From positions 13,108,972 to 13,172,971 of the forward strand of contig NC_034012.1 of assembly GCF_000346465.2 (NCBI RefSeq): 64,000 bases of DNA. The letters run 5' to 3'. Below, piece by piece: positions 1 to 11,223 of the stretch. Position numbers and translations under genes: made by a program. This stretch comes from Prunus persica. Lineage: Eukaryota > Streptophyta > Magnoliopsida > Rosales > Rosaceae. A model generated the notes under the pieces. It was not told the DNA's origin. It was given only the letters and a program-made list of their open reading frames with translations, and did not search any database. How positions within the stretch are numbered: the stretch's first letter is position 1; the number at the start of each line of letters is the position of its first letter.

Positions 1-1011
1 TGAAAGTTCGATTGAATTTCACTTTAATCAGTTCTTTTTCTTGTTCTTTCTTTTGATAATTTGAGATATCTTTTATTTTCACTCTCATTGCAATGTAGAG
101 GCGCACAATCTTCTTCTTGTTCTTGGTCTTATTATTATCTTTGCTAGCTGATGATGATCATGACTAACACTCATCAACGGGAGCTTTTCTATTAAGGATT
201 TGAGTTAAGGATTAGTTCGTGGATTCTAATGTCAGCTATCCATTAGATATGATAGTAGGTTGAATATTTTTCTAATATGCACCATATATCCTATACAATG
301 ATTGAGATATTAGAAGTCCTTAACCAATTCTTGACATAAAATCCTAAATGAAGAATTTCCCCCTCATGTATGTATGTGATAAGCTCCGCCACCAGTCTTC
401 TTTCGGAAGCTGAGGGGTGGTTAACAAGGGTAGCTAGAGAACGCGGTGGGAAATCTACTTATTTGAATTGCCGTTGGCTCTCCTGGGAGTTTTCATATCC
501 GGGTACGTATATGTATTGGAAACATAGGGTGACATGACATACTGGTTTTGCAGAGCTTTATTTTGGATGAACTGTTTTTGTGGATCAATAAACTTTTGAT
601 TGAGGTATTGTTTGTAGCCAAACTTATGAGTTGTTAACTTGTTGTGGACCAGATGTACTGTCATTTTGACAATTCAAAATTTTGTGTTATTACCTTGAAT
701 TGTTAAGTTCTTTCGAATCGATAATAAGATCTTTTTCCTTCTCGTTTTATTGGAAAAACTTGAACGAACATAATACCCTTGGTTCTGTTAGATCAATCGA
801 GGAAAAATAAGAAATTTTGACAAGGGTGGTGGTATTGAAATATAATTGAAACCGCATGAATGAATTTGACATATTTGAAACTGTATCCGAATATCTCACT
901 GCAACTCATGGTGTTATTATAAGTTAACTTTTGACAGTGATCATGTCATTGTTTTGACTTGGACTTATTATATTAAGTTTTTGTTCTTATATGAAAGACT
1001 ATAAATTCCTT
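1..1011. other. Intergenic, no gene recognised
   Basis: AT-rich sequence without a convincing coding region. Positions 430-665 are somewhat less AT-rich and have a splice-acceptor-like run near 555, so this could be the end of a gene lying to the left, but no family could be recognised in any frame. Confidence 0.4.
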
Positions 1012-1140
1012 AAACCCTTGATGACCAATGGTCTCGAGTTCGAATCTTTATGACATCTTAATAGTATGTGTGTGAAAAAATCCTCCCCTGTTTCCTTGTA
1101 ATTTATATTAGCTTGTATTAAAAAAAATAAAAAATAAACC
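1012..1140 (+). repeat. SINE-like tRNA-derived repeat remnant
   Basis: A pol III B-box-like motif (GTTCGAATC inside GGTCTCGAGTTCGAATC, about 1030-1046) is followed by a GTGTGTG stretch, a CT-rich segment and an A-rich tail ending near 1137. The order matches the better preserved SINE-like copy at 5384-5560 (both have the TGTGTGTGAGAAA-type segment and 'CCTCC' run). Boundaries are approximate and no target duplication was found. Confidence 0.4.
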
Positions 1141-1431
1141 TTTTAACTATAAAAGGATATGACAAGGTGGCACACACATTGTACTGACCACCAATTAACC
1201 TAACAAGCGCCTCAAATTGTGTCAAGTATATATAGAGAACCCATAACTTCAATTTTGTTTCAAGCGTTTGATTTGAAGTTTTAATTGAATCTTAGCTTAG
1301 TTGATTTATTAAACATGATTTGTTCAAAATCATTAATCCAGCCCAGTTTTGGGCCGTTTGGTATCCTACTTGAATTCAATTTTATAAATTCAAAAAATTC
1401 AAACATAGATTTTAAGTCCAAAACCCAAAAA

Positions 1432-1573
1432 ACTAGTTTAGTAAGCCTACTTTAAAAACACACACACACGCACTAGTTTAGTAAGCACACACTTTAAAAA
1501 AAAAAAAAAACACACACACACACACACACACTATAGTTTAGTAAGCCTATCTTTAAAAACACACACACACATA
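1432..1573. repeat. Three-unit AC-rich minisatellite
   Basis: The unit TAGTTTAGTAAGC..., then CTTTAAAAA and an (AC)n tract, occurs three times in a row, starting near 1433, 1474 and 1535. The units differ in the length of the A and AC runs, as expected from slippage. Confidence 0.7.
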
Positions 1574-1760
1574 GAGGAGGCTCCATCGAACTCATCCCTA
1601 GACTGGATCGACGAGATCGAGACCATTCTGATGTTAGACGACGATGTCAACGACCCAGATCTCGTCATCGGCAACAGCAACTTTTGCCCAGATCTCGTCA
1701 GCGACAGCAACTTCGGCCCAGATCTCGTCGGCGACGGTGTCGTTTGCAACCCCTTTTTTT
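1574..1760 (+). pseudogene. Isolated coding-like fragment, acidic, with short internal repeats
   Basis: Reading from 1574, one plus-strand frame stays open to beyond 1760 and has GC-rich, codon-like composition quite unlike its surroundings. It encodes an acidic peptide with a WIDEIETILM segment, then three imperfect repeats of a PDLV motif (xxPDLVxxxNF). No start codon or partner exon is visible. The WIDEIE segment faintly recalls the N-terminus of bZIP60-type factors, but that is a weak impression. It is probably a captured or decayed exon fragment embedded between an AC minisatellite and Helitron-like repeats. Confidence 0.3.
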
Positions 1761-1839
1761 TTTATTGGTTAAACCTGAGTTCATGATTCTTCACTGTTGG
1801 GATTGCTCAACGCTTACTTTTTAAAGGTATATATATTTC

Positions 1840-2646
1840 ATAATCTATATATATAAAGTAAAAGGCAGAGAATGGTGAAACATTCAAAATACCAGAAAAT
1901 GTCCTTGGTTAATATGGTAAATTCACATTTTTTCATATTAAAAAAAATTTTAAAAAAAAGAAAATCAAATAATTGATCCTAATTTTATGGAACACAACTA
2001 CCCATTATCTTTTTAAATTTTTAAATTTTAAAAATTTATAAAAAAAACCTCTCGCAGGCGTGAAATGCGTGCGGAGAGGCTAGTATATCTATATATATAT
2101 ATATATAAAGCAAAAGACAGAGAATGGTGAAACATTCAAAATACCAGAAAATGCCCTTGGTTAATGCAAACATTAAGAATTAAAATTATTAATTAAATAA
2201 GGATAATATGGCAAATTCATAATTTTTCGTATTTAAAAAATTAAAATTAAAAGAAAATTCAGATAATGGATCCTATTTTTATGGAATGCAACTATCCATT
2301 ATATTTTTTAATTCTTAAATAAATTTAAATTTTTTATAAAAAAAAACTTCTCGCAAGCGCGGAAGCCCGTGCAGAGATGCTAGTATATATAAAGCAAAAG
2401 GCAGAGAATAGTGAAACATTCAAAATACCAGAAAATGCCCCTGGTTAATTCAAACACTAAGAATTAAAATTAATAATTAAATGAGGATAATATGGTAAAT
2501 TCACATTTATTTTCATATTATAAACAAAATTAGATAATAGGTCCTATTTTTATGGAACACAATTACCCATTATTTTTTTTAATTAAAATTTTTTTTTTTT
2601 AAAAAAAAGCCTCTTACAAGTGCGGAAGCGCGTGCAGAGAGGCTAA
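1840..2646 (+). repeat. Tandem array of three Helitron-like AT-rich elements
   Basis: Three consecutive ~240-280-bp units start near 1845, 2098 and 2385. Each begins with a TATATAAAG run followed by a conserved 'GGCAGAGAATGGTGAAAC' block (small changes between copies), and each ends with a GC-rich hairpin-capable tail (TCTCGCA...TGCGGAGAGG) followed by CTAGT in units 1 and 2 and CTAAT in unit 3. A hairpin a few bases before CTAG is the usual 3' end of a Helitron, and head-to-tail arrays are known for such elements. No Rep/helicase coding is present, so these are non-autonomous. Confidence 0.55.
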
Positions 2647-3354
2647 TAAACTATCTAATTAAAGGAATAAAATAAAATAAAATTCGTTAGTTCATCAAAT
2701 AAAGAGAGTTAGAAGGAGAGGTCCTGAGTTGCTTTTGTGCTTTTCCTTTTTTTAATTAAAAATAATAATTAATTGGAACAAGTTTTAAAATATTAAAAAT
2801 AGGTGAAGTTGAATATCAAACAAATTTTTAGATCTTAAAATTTGTACTTGAAAACTCATATTTTAAAAAAAAAATCATAATTTTTAAGTTTATTTTTTTT
2901 AAATAGGACACCAAGTAATTTCTTTGTTTTTTTGGACTTCTGGCTATATAGTTGATATATATATATATATATATATATTTCAATTTGGTCAGAAATCCTA
3001 ATTCTTCCGTAACATGAAAGCATATGCCAGAAGTGACTGACGGGTTCAGTTTTGAGTTTTCTTCTTCATCCTTTGCACCAAGTCCATCTCACCATCAATA
3101 ATCATAGACCATTCAATGTATTCAATACACGAGGTTGGAGGCAAAGAAGAAAATAAAAAAATTATCAGTTTGAAGTGACAGTTTTGGTAGCACATTAATT
3201 AATTTCAATGGTTATATCTCTGACATAGGTTTGAGTGTCTAATAAGGATGACAAATCAAGAAGAAAAAAAACAAACAAAGGAGGCCTTAGTGACATGCAA
3301 AAGCATATTCCACATAAAAGCTTTGGGATGAGGACAATCAAATTAAAAGCATTT
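2647..3354. other. Intergenic, AT-rich
   Basis: No gene seen. Holds a (TA)n run at about 2956-2980 and long A and T tracts. Confidence 0.6.
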
Positions 3355-3362
3355 TAAGACTT

Positions 3363-3790
3363 AGGGTAAATTATTCACATAGTCTTTAAATTTATGCCTA
3401 ATTTATATTTTGGTTTATAAATTAAATTATTCATTCATATGGTCCATTAACTCTTTATTAATCGGTACTTTGGTCCTACCATTATATTTTCTGTTAAATT
3501 TAGTCATGTGAGCATTACATGCTACATTTGTGGAGGTAAATAAGATTTTTAATCTATGTATCATCATTTTATCATATATATGTATCATCATTTTATCACC
3601 TATTTGGGGAATATAGGACGGTTATAGACGGTTTTACCCTTACATTTGACGACAACATTAACATAATGTAACAGTAGGATCAATAGAGCGATTAATATAG
3701 AGTTGATAGACCATTTGAACGAATAATTTAAATGAGGGACCAAAATATAAATTTGGTATAAGTTTGAGGATCATTTAAGTAATTTACCCT
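3363..3790. mobile_element. Non-autonomous TIR element (MULE-like), 428 bp
   Basis: The ends are inverted repeats: AGGGTAAATTATTCACATAG at the left matches the reverse complement of the right end (AATTTACCCT), and similarity continues for about 75 bp into the element. It is flanked by an 8-bp direct repeat TAAGACTT (3355-3362 and 3791-3798), which can be read as 9 bp if one terminal base is shared. Long inverted repeats with an 8-9-bp duplication point to a Mutator-like or hAT-like element. No transposase coding. Confidence 0.65.
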
Positions 3791-3869
3791 TAAGACTTAA
3801 TAATGAAAAAGTTGTATGAACAAATACGCAATAAACACATCCTCAAGGCATGTGAATTGGATACCCAAA

Positions 3870-4380
3870 GGCCCCGTTTGGTTCATGGGAAAGGAGACTT
3901 GGAGATGGAAAATTAATTGATTTCTCATGTTTGGTAAGTTCAGGCATGGGAAATCGTTGCCTGGCCCATGGGAAAGTAGGGGGAAAAGTGAAATCATCCT
4001 TCCAACTTGGGTTTTGTTTTCCCTCATCATGGGAAAGTTTGGGAAAATGAGCCAATATTAAATAAACATTTTTCATGACCATATTGTCCCCATTAACAAT
4101 TTAGAATTACAATATATCATTAAATGCATTCTTTTCTTATTTGATTTAATATGGTATAATTGAAAATTTATACAAACTTTGTTTTCCATTCTTACTCAAA
4201 ACAAACATGGGAAAGAAAATAAAGTGATATCTCCCAATTACTTTCCCAGCTTTACCAAAAGTGGGAAATGAATCTTCCATTTCCCATTCATTAGGAAATG
4301 GATCTTCCATTTCCCATTCATTAGGAAATGGCATGGAGAATGATTTCCTTTCAAATTCATTCCATGAACCAAACGGGGCC
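3870..4380. mobile_element. MITE with GGCCCCGTTTGG termini, 511 bp
   Basis: Terminal inverted repeats GGCCCCGTTTGGTTCATGG (left) and its reverse complement (right) are perfect over 19 bp. The flanks are AAA on both sides, compatible with a 3-bp duplication. A ~30-bp unit containing 'GGAAATG' and 'CTTCCATTTCCCATTCATTA' is repeated twice at about 4264-4325. The termini resemble those of PIF/Harbinger-type MITEs. Short reading frames inside have no known domain. Confidence 0.65.
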
Positions 4381-4613
4381 AAAAAGAGATTAATTCAGAT
4401 TCCTCAGGTGTGAGATGTAATGTTAAAAGAATATAAAGTTTCACATAAAAAACTTGATTTAATAAATATATTATATAATGAGTGGTTTTAGTAATAACAT
4501 TGAAATCTTTTGTGATTAAATATCACATCTAAGTAGTAGCTATTGGGCATTGTAGCTTGTTGAGATGGGGACCGGTGTTGGTAATATAGCTACTAGGTAT
4601 TGTAGGTGGTTAA

Positions 4614-5019
4614 GAGCATCTACAATTGTGCTCCATATTTTTCAATTAAAATTTAGCTAGAAACACACAAAAGTTATTTTAGGAGCTCTCTATACAATTT
4701 GAACTCCAATCATATTCCCTAGTTTAGGGAGTCATAAATACTATAATTGTTTTTTAATTCAATATAATTGGTACATCTTTCTAATTTTTTTTATTATAAA
4801 AAGTTACTATTAATTAAAAGTTTAAAATATATATAAAACAAAACAACATTAAATTATAGAGAGCCACCATGAGTCTTTTCTCTCTTCTTCGATTTAGGAG
4901 CTCCTAGAGGTCTCATTATTTTAAGAGGTGGATAGGAAGTATGGTTGGAGTTGTATTTTTCCAAATCCTTCCTAAAATTTGTCTAAGAAGGTGGTTTAGG
5001 GAATCCATTGTAGATGCTC
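4614..5019. mobile_element. MITE with GAGCATCTAC termini, 406 bp
   Basis: Left end GAGCATCTACAATTGTG and right end CCATTGTAGATGCTC are inverted repeats. Both flanks are TAA, a 3-bp duplication typical of PIF/Harbinger insertions. Two further elements with the same GAGCATCT termini lie at 5809-6394 and 55193-55527. Confidence 0.65.
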
Positions 5020-5383
5020 TAAGTTATAAATAATATTAGTGTTGGTAGTAGATACTAGACTTTGTAAATTGTTAAGTTGGGGACAATATCGATGTTACTA
5101 ATGGCTACTGGGCTTTTTCGATGTAATGGACCCCGTTTCTCTTACTCATTTTCAAGCCTCTAATCCTAAAACAATTTTAGACTACTGAAGGCTACAAAAT
5201 TGCTGCGCATGCCTCTCACATGTTGGCATCACTTCACTCTAGTGAAGAAATTATACATCATCGAGTTTGAGAGCTATTATTTAGACTTCACATGTTATTA
5301 CTTCATTTTCACTTTGATGGTGTCCAAACAATATAAGCAATTCATGGGGAGACATGTGTAATAAATTTAAAACCACACAGTCA

Positions 5384-5560
5384 ACATGGTCTAGTTCAGT
5401 GGAAGAGAGTCTTGACTTGCAGATTAGTGGTTTCAGGCTTGAAACCACATGGAATCTTGGTATAGTGTGTGTGTGTGTGAGAAACCTCCCTCCTCCTTAT
5501 AATTTAGACTATCGCTTATATTCAGAAAAAATAAAGAAAAAGAAAAACAAACAACAAAAT
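5384..5560 (+). repeat. tRNA-derived SINE
   Basis: The left part has pol III promoter-like boxes: TGGTCTAGTTCAGTGG (A box, near 5388) and GGTTTCAGGCTTGAAACC (B-box region, near 5428). A (GT)n/GAGAAACC segment, a CT-rich segment and an A-rich tail from about 5527 follow. This A-box, B-box, tail order is that of a tRNA-derived SINE. It reads through as a short open frame, which is fortuitous. Confidence 0.55.
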
Positions 5561-5808
5561 TCCTCCTTTCATGACCCAACAAAAAGAATCAAATGGGCTT
5601 AGGCCCAAACTGAATCATAACTAATCAAATCGAAATCCAACTAATTACATTCAAATTTGGTTTGAGGGGTGGATTAGGCATAAGCGGAACGTAACCCTCC
5701 CTAATTTCAAGCCCGAATAATAACTATTTGAATTTTTGTCCTCAGTTACGAATTGCTAGGCAACGTTTCGAATGGCCGAGAGCATACCTTTTTGGATATA
5801 TAATCCAA

Positions 5809-6394
5809 GAGCATCTTAAAGAGAGTATGCAAATAAAGTAGGCAAGTATGTACTTCAACAATCTAGATATGTTGCTTATCCATTTGCATCATGAAAAAAG
5901 TTGATCACTGCAATAGCCTAGGCAATGCAATTGCACCAACCATTATTATATGAGTAATGCTACACTTACCATATTTTTATTCCACATTTATATACTACAT
6001 TATGTGGTATATCCATATCATATGCCACATCAATTAAATCAATGAAGTGTATTTTAATAAAGAAAGTTTAATTAACAATTTTTTTAAAAGTGTTAACATT
6101 TTTAATTAATGTGGTTGTCCACCTCATCTGCCACATCATATGATATCAGAATGTGATTTACAAATGTGATAAGAGTAACATTATTCTTATTATATTATTT
6201 CATAAAAGTAGGATAGTTGGTGGAAAAAAATTACTACGAGATGAAAAAGTACATTGAGAAATGGGGGATCTAATATACCTATTATTTTTGAAGTATGCAA
6301 TATTGCCTCATTTGGGGGAGGGTAAGTTTATTTTGCCTACTCATTTGCGTACTCTAGATCATAAAAATGCCGATGTACTTTCTTATAGATGCTC
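5809..6394. mobile_element. MITE with GAGCATCT termini, 586 bp, host of a nested element
   Basis: The left end GAGCATCTTAAAGAGAGTA and the right end (read in reverse, GAGCATCTATAAGAAAGTA) are inverted repeats; an inner pair around GCAAATAAAGTAGGCAAG extends the arm. Flanks CAA/TAA are close to a 3-bp duplication. A second element sits inside at 5952-6187. Confidence 0.6.
5952..6187. mobile_element. Nested MITE, hAT-like, 236 bp
   Basis: The arms GAGTAATGCTACACTTACC and (reverse of right end) GAATAATGTTACTCTTATC are similar inverted repeats. The flanks are the 8-bp direct repeat TATTATAT at 5944-5951 and 6188-6195. An 8-bp duplication is characteristic of hAT elements, although the repeat is AT-rich and could partly be chance. 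Confidence 0.5.
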
Positions 6395-6657
6395 TAAAGT
6401 CAAGCTACATGAGTATGATTTGTAACGTCTTAAAATTATAGGGTATTTTGTTGAAATTGGACAAATTAGAGGGAGCAAAAACACCAACCAGTACTTTCTC
6501 GGAAATCTCCTAAATTGAAATGAAAATTAGGTCAAAACCTCAAGAGAATGTTAAGCAATCATTCTGTCCGTATCAGAAAGCACCACTCTCTCTCTCTCTC
6601 TCGTAAAACCCCCAACCCCTAACTCTTCCACTGAAAATTAGACCAAATTCAGAAGTA

Positions 6658-7851
6658 ATGTCTGACTATTTTCCAAAGGATATCATACAGGAAATCCTCC
6701 AGAGGTTGCCCACCAAGTGTTTGATCAAATGCACCTTAGTGTGCAAGCCATGGAGGTCTCTGATTCAAAGCCCTAGCTTCATCCACAGCCACCTCCGCCG
6801 CACAATCCATTCCAACAACCAGGACGCAGCCGTTGGCCTCCTTCTGCTGAGGGCTTTCGCCGGCAACGAAAACAGTGCGCTTTACTCCTTGCGTTGGGAT
6901 AACTCTGAAACCGGTGAGCATTCCAAGCTTGTAAATCCTTACCCTTACATTAAAGAAGCTATTTTCTCCCCAAGTGAAAGAGTTGTAGTTCGGGACTTCC
7001 ATGTGGTAGGAGCTTGTAATGGGCTCGTATGCCTTGCTGTTGACTTTGCCTATGTTGGTTCCCAAACAATCATTTGGAACCCTTCTGTTAGAAAGTTTGT
7101 AACTTTGCCTAGGCGTGGTGTTTCACTGAGCAAAACTGGCAAGCATAGAGCAAGCTATGCTTTTGGGTATGATTCGCGTACCAATGACTATAAAGTTTTG
7201 AGAAGTACGAGTAATAGGTACGGGAAAACCCCATGTGAGGTTGAGATTTGGTCGTTACTCAGGGGCTCCTGGAAGAGTCTTAGTGCTGCTGTTGTTCCAG
7301 AAGATTTCATGTTTGGAGTTTATAATAATCGTAATGTTGTTCCTGGGAATTTTGGGCCTGTAGATAAACATGCTTTTGTCAATGGTGCTCTTCACTGGGT
7401 TCAACGCCGTACTGTAGGGGAGGACAAATTCATTTTGTGGTTTCATATGGGCAGTGAATTATTTGGAGAGATAATGATGCCTGAAGGTTTGACAAGAGAG
7501 CGTTGCTTTGTTTTAAGGTACGAGGAGTCCCTTGCCTTGTTAAAGAGTGAAGAACTACAGGGAAATTGTTCTAAATTCGACATTTGGGTGATGAAAGAGC
7601 ATGGTGTGGTGGAATCGTGGACTAAATTATTTACCGTACACCTGCAACGCCATATGTTGGAGCCATTTTGTTTTACAAGGAGCGGTGAACTAGTGTTCAA
7701 AATGTGTGGAAGTGGTCGACGGCTGCTAAAGGTGGATCTTAAGACGGAAGAATTTAAATATTTTGGAATTGATGGATATATGTGTCACTTCATGGATTCT
7801 TTTGTGGAGAGCCTTGTCTTACTTGGCCAAGCCAATGCTATTTCTTACTGA
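6658..7851 (+). CDS. F-box protein with F-box-associated (CPR1/CPR30-like) domain
   Basis: Single-exon gene of 397 codons. Residues about 3-45 form an F-box (PKDIIQEILQRLPTKCLIKC, then VCKPWRSLI), the part that binds SKP1 in an SCF ubiquitin ligase. From about residue 120 the protein has hallmarks of the F-box-associated interaction domain: an IIWNPSVRKFVTLP block, FGYDSRTNDYKVLR, and VEIWSLLRGSWKSL. These are typical of the large CPR1/CPR30-like plant family, in which the C-terminal part selects the target to be ubiquitinated. The first ATG of the frame starts directly with the F-box, and the length is normal for the family. No substrate can be inferred. A (CT)n tract at 6586-6604 lies in the presumed 5' leader. 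A broken copy of the 3' end follows at 9080-9245. Confidence 0.9.
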   Translation: MSDYFPKDIIQEILQRLPTKCLIKCTLVCKPWRSLIQSPSFIHSHLRRTIHSNNQDAAVGLLLLRAFAGNENSALYSLRWDNSETGEHSKLVNPYPYIKEAIFSPSERVVVRDFHVVGACNGLVCLAVDFAYVGSQTIIWNPSVRKFVTLPRRGVSLSKTGKHRASYAFGYDSRTNDYKVLRSTSNRYGKTPCEVEIWSLLRGSWKSLSAAVVPEDFMFGVYNNRNVVPGNFGPVDKHAFVNGALHWVQRRTVGEDKFILWFHMGSELFGEIMMPEGLTRERCFVLRYEESLALLKSEELQGNCSKFDIWVMKEHGVVESWTKLFTVHLQRHMLEPFCFTRSGELVFKMCGSGRRLLKVDLKTEEFKYFGIDGYMCHFMDSFVESLVLLGQANAISY

Positions 7852-9079
7852 GGAGCCAGCAAGAAGTAAGAACAGGTTTGGTTACACTCTTAACACACTT
7901 GCATTAACTTATTTGTGTTTTATTCCAAATATTTGAAAATAACTACGGATAATGCATCATTGTTTGCAACATGCACACACTGAAATTTAAGAATCAAGAT
8001 GTTGCATAAAATCCCCTGTTTTCACTGGAGTTGTAGTAATTTATTCATTTTTTCTTGTTTCGATAATTGAAATTTCTTTTACTTTTTCTTTTAAATGTTG
8101 TCCCACTATTTAATAGGTCACTGTGCATAAAAAAAGCAATATTTTTTTAATGTGATATAGTTGAAGTGCAGTGGGTTTCGCTTTTTGTTTTAGCTTCTTT
8201 GAGGATTTTAATTTATCTGAGAATTTTCGTGAATTTTTATTTTGTTTTCTAGTAAATTCCTCTGAGTTACCATTGCAATTGTGTCTCTTTGTATATGTCA
8301 AGCCATGTGCAAGTGTTCCACAGAGTTAATCTGTCCACAATTCTTTTCTTTAAGTTAGACATAAGCAATAATGATTCACATTTCTAATGTAATCCTGGGA
8401 GGAAAGCAATGTACTTCCATCTGCATCAGTTAGATTTTATTAGTTAATGGGCAAACGGTAATTTGGTTTTGGTTATTATGTTCTTAAAATCATTATAATT
8501 TGATCCACTTGAATCCCCTTTTGTCACTCACATTAACATGAGAAATTAAGTTGGTATTCCATTTTCTTTGTTGCAGCAGTAACTCTATTAGTTCACCACA
8601 TGAGCTCTGAAAAAATGGATCCTCTTCTACTACTACTAAAATCCATAGGAGTCCCATTTACAGTTGTCCAATATCAATTGTTGAATTGTTTAGCTTATTG
8701 TTGGGGTTAAGGATTAACTTGTCTAAGAATGGGTTAGAGGGTGTCAATGTGGATGTGGATGGGCTTGGGTCTCTAGCTAGAGATTTGGGAAGTAGGTGTC
8801 TAGCCGCTAAGCTATTTTGGTCTTCCCTCTGGCGGTAATCCTTATGGCTTTTCTTTTCGGTATCCTGTGGTAATAAAAGGTCGGAAGAGAGGTTGATTGA
8901 GGGGGCACGGCTGGTACTAACCTTAATTTAGTTGGTGTTGTTGAGTAGCATGCCTATTTGTTAATGTTCATTTTCCGGTTTCCAAACAGGGTAGATAAGG
9001 TTTTATAAAAGTTTGCTTAGGTATTTTCTGTGAGAGGAGAAGAAGGATCACTTGATTGGCTAGAATTGAGGCTATTTGA
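7852..9079. other. Downstream region of the F-box gene, no gene seen
   Basis: Contains the presumed 3' untranslated region and then unique-looking sequence with no open frame of interest. 8690-8990 is less AT-rich, but no family is recognisable. Confidence 0.5.
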
Positions 9080-9245
9080 TCTTTCAACTGAAGGGGACGG
9101 ATGCTTTATGGATTCTTTTGTAGGATAGTTCTTACTGAGGAGTGGGAAATAAGAACCAAGAACAGGTTGGGTTTCAGCAATTACTTTCATAGTTTCACTT
9201 TTCTCTGTATTACTCCAAATATATGTTAGATTAGTTATGCTTAGA
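9080..9245 (+). pseudogene. Broken duplicate of the F-box gene 3' end
   Basis: Sequence from about 9100 (ATGGATTCTTTTGTAGGATAG...) repeats the end of the F-box gene from about 7790 (ATGGATTCTTTTGTGGAGAG...), including the TTCTTACTGAGGAG stop-codon region, the 'AAGAACAGGTT' block and the following TTACTCCAAATAT segment. Codons between the repeated blocks are lost and a premature TAG is present. Only the tail is present, so it is not functional. Confidence 0.6.
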
Positions 9246-10194
9246 TCGCATGATTATTATTTGCAACTTACAGTGAATTTTATGTTTGCTCTAAATTACA
9301 TTCTCAGGTGCTGGAAACTATTTGTTGTAAAGAAGGGGAGGGCCGACGACAATTGAAAGAGATGCAAAGCTCCTTGCTCTGCAATCTGGGGGAATATTTC
9401 CTTAGTGGAAGAACCTTCCCCCCGCTGGTCAAATGAACAAACAGTTCTTTGCAGCAGAAAGCAGAAGAGTATTGAACGTATGTCTTGGCGTAACAAGAAC
9501 TTAATTACCACTTTTTATGCACAGTTGTTAAATCCTCCGTCAAAGTGGCATTTCAATTCGTAAAAAGAATTGTTTGCTATTTTCTTCATTAGATTTTTTC
9601 GCAAAAATGTGCTGGTTTGTAAGTTGTCCCGCGATGGCGTCTGTTGCTCTCAGATCCATCCAAGTTGTAGTAATATATCTGTTTCAGAATGCAATGTGTT
9701 GAGCCAAAAGCGACAGATGCAGATTGAAAATTTGATCTAACGAATCGATTTATTAATATTTTGAGAACATTAGATAGACTGAAAGAACGGCAAGATATTA
9801 CCCCATAAGCTATACAAAAAGGTACAGGATTTTAACGTGGTTTTTTATTTTCTGGAGAGGTCAAAGAATTTTATTTATTTATTATTTTTGTGAGATGAAT
9901 GGGCCGAAACTTGCATTAGTCTATATCTCGCTGCATACTATTATAATACAGTTGGCGAATGTCATGGGAATTTTTTAGAGGTTTTAAACGAGGAAAAAAA
10001 CTTTCTTGTAACGGGAATAACACTATTTTGTTATATCCGACCAATAACATAATAATATGTGAAAAAGTTATCATACGTGTTATTGTGTTATGGGCCGAGG
10101 ATAGCAAAAAATGGCATCCCCATTTTATGAGAGTTTCTCTCCCAAACAAGGGCTTCTAATTGTATTATATATGTATACTATCCCAGTAGCCGTT
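9246..10194. other. Intergenic, no gene seen
   Basis: AT-rich sequence with short accidental reading frames on both strands; nothing with a recognisable domain or exon structure. Confidence 0.5.
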
Positions 10195-10318
10195 GGCAGC
10201 TAGCAGTTGGGTGCTACGCGTAAGTCCTTTCGGTTCGAGATTGTGGTCTACCCTAGCGCTAGTGATAAGAGTAGCCACTCTCCCTTTAAACTTTTGTTTA
10301 CCAAAAAAACAATAGGGA
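10195..10318 (+). repeat. SINE-like repeat
   Basis: The segment has a B-box-like GGTTCGAGAT near 10231, a conserved-looking CCTAGCGCTAGTGAT block and an A-rich 3' end (CCAAAAAAACAA). This layout resembles plant tRNA-derived SINEs; the copy is degenerate and the boundaries are approximate. Confidence 0.35.
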
Positions 10319-10956
10319 TAAACCCAAACTCACCAGAAAAGACAGCATAAGAAAAACGAAAGCCAAGTTGAGCAAAAAATTGAATAGAAAATTACTCAGA
10401 CGGATATTTTTCTTTAGAATAGCTAGAAGTATTACTTTCTTTTCGTATGGTCTAAGTTTTAATAGGCACCTAATTAAGGCCTTTATGGCTTGTCCATATT
10501 TAAAAAAATTTATTAGAAAATATATGTGTATATTTTATTGAACATGTTTCATTCAATATTGTTCGCCCAATTGTTTTAAGATATATTGAATCTAAATTCA
10601 ATTTTATTGAACATGTCTCATTCAATATTGTTAATTCTTCTAAGTCTTCTATATTTCTCTTCTCTTTTTTTTTCTTTTTTTTTCATGTGGTATTTGGAAG
10701 TGCTTTCGTGATGCATAGTTGTTTTAGTGAGCAAAAATTTTGAAGCTGTAGGGTTTTACGAGAATAACTTGAATCGATTGATGATACTCTTAATAAGTAA
10801 AAATTTGGGTATCGGAAAATCTAAGCGAATTACGTGAAATATTGTATATGGATTAGTGCAATGTTGGGTTACAATCCCAAACGCACTTTGTTAAACATGT
10901 ATCACTTTAGCAAGTGAAGACCTTTGTGAGCATTGTCCTTACAATCAAGGAGCTAT

Positions 10957-11085
10957 AACTACAATGTACATACCAATTAGTGAAGAATTCCTCCAAAATG
11001 TCGTTTTTATGACATTTCTCATTGAAAAAAACAAACTTATATTATTCATATTTACGTTATTAACTACAATGTACATACCAATTAG
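10957..11085. repeat. Pair of 24-bp direct repeats
   Basis: The same 24-bp word, ending in GTACATACCAATTAG, occurs at 10957-10980 and 11062-11085. Between them is a short palindrome (AAATGTCG...GACATTT). This could be a small insertion with its target duplication or a local duplication; no coding content. Confidence 0.5.
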
Positions 11086-11223
11086 GTATTTGTTTAGTGG
11101 TACTCTCTTTTCAATACCAGAAAAAGTTCCAAATTTAAATCTCATCTCTCTCATTATTTTAAAAAAACAATATATTTATTAAGACAATAAAAAACTATTG
11201 AGTGGGAGAAGCTACTCTACAGC

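Noticed and set aside
455..664. Minus-strand open frame of 69 codons
   Set aside because: No recognisable domain, no splice partners and an unremarkable length for AT-rich sequence.
1531..1749. Minus-strand frame with repeated TRSG motifs
   Set aside because: It is the complement of the plus-strand coding-like fragment at 1574-1760 and its internal repeats.
5354..5602. 82-codon plus-strand frame
   Set aside because: It lies over a tRNA-derived SINE with pol III boxes and an A-rich tail.
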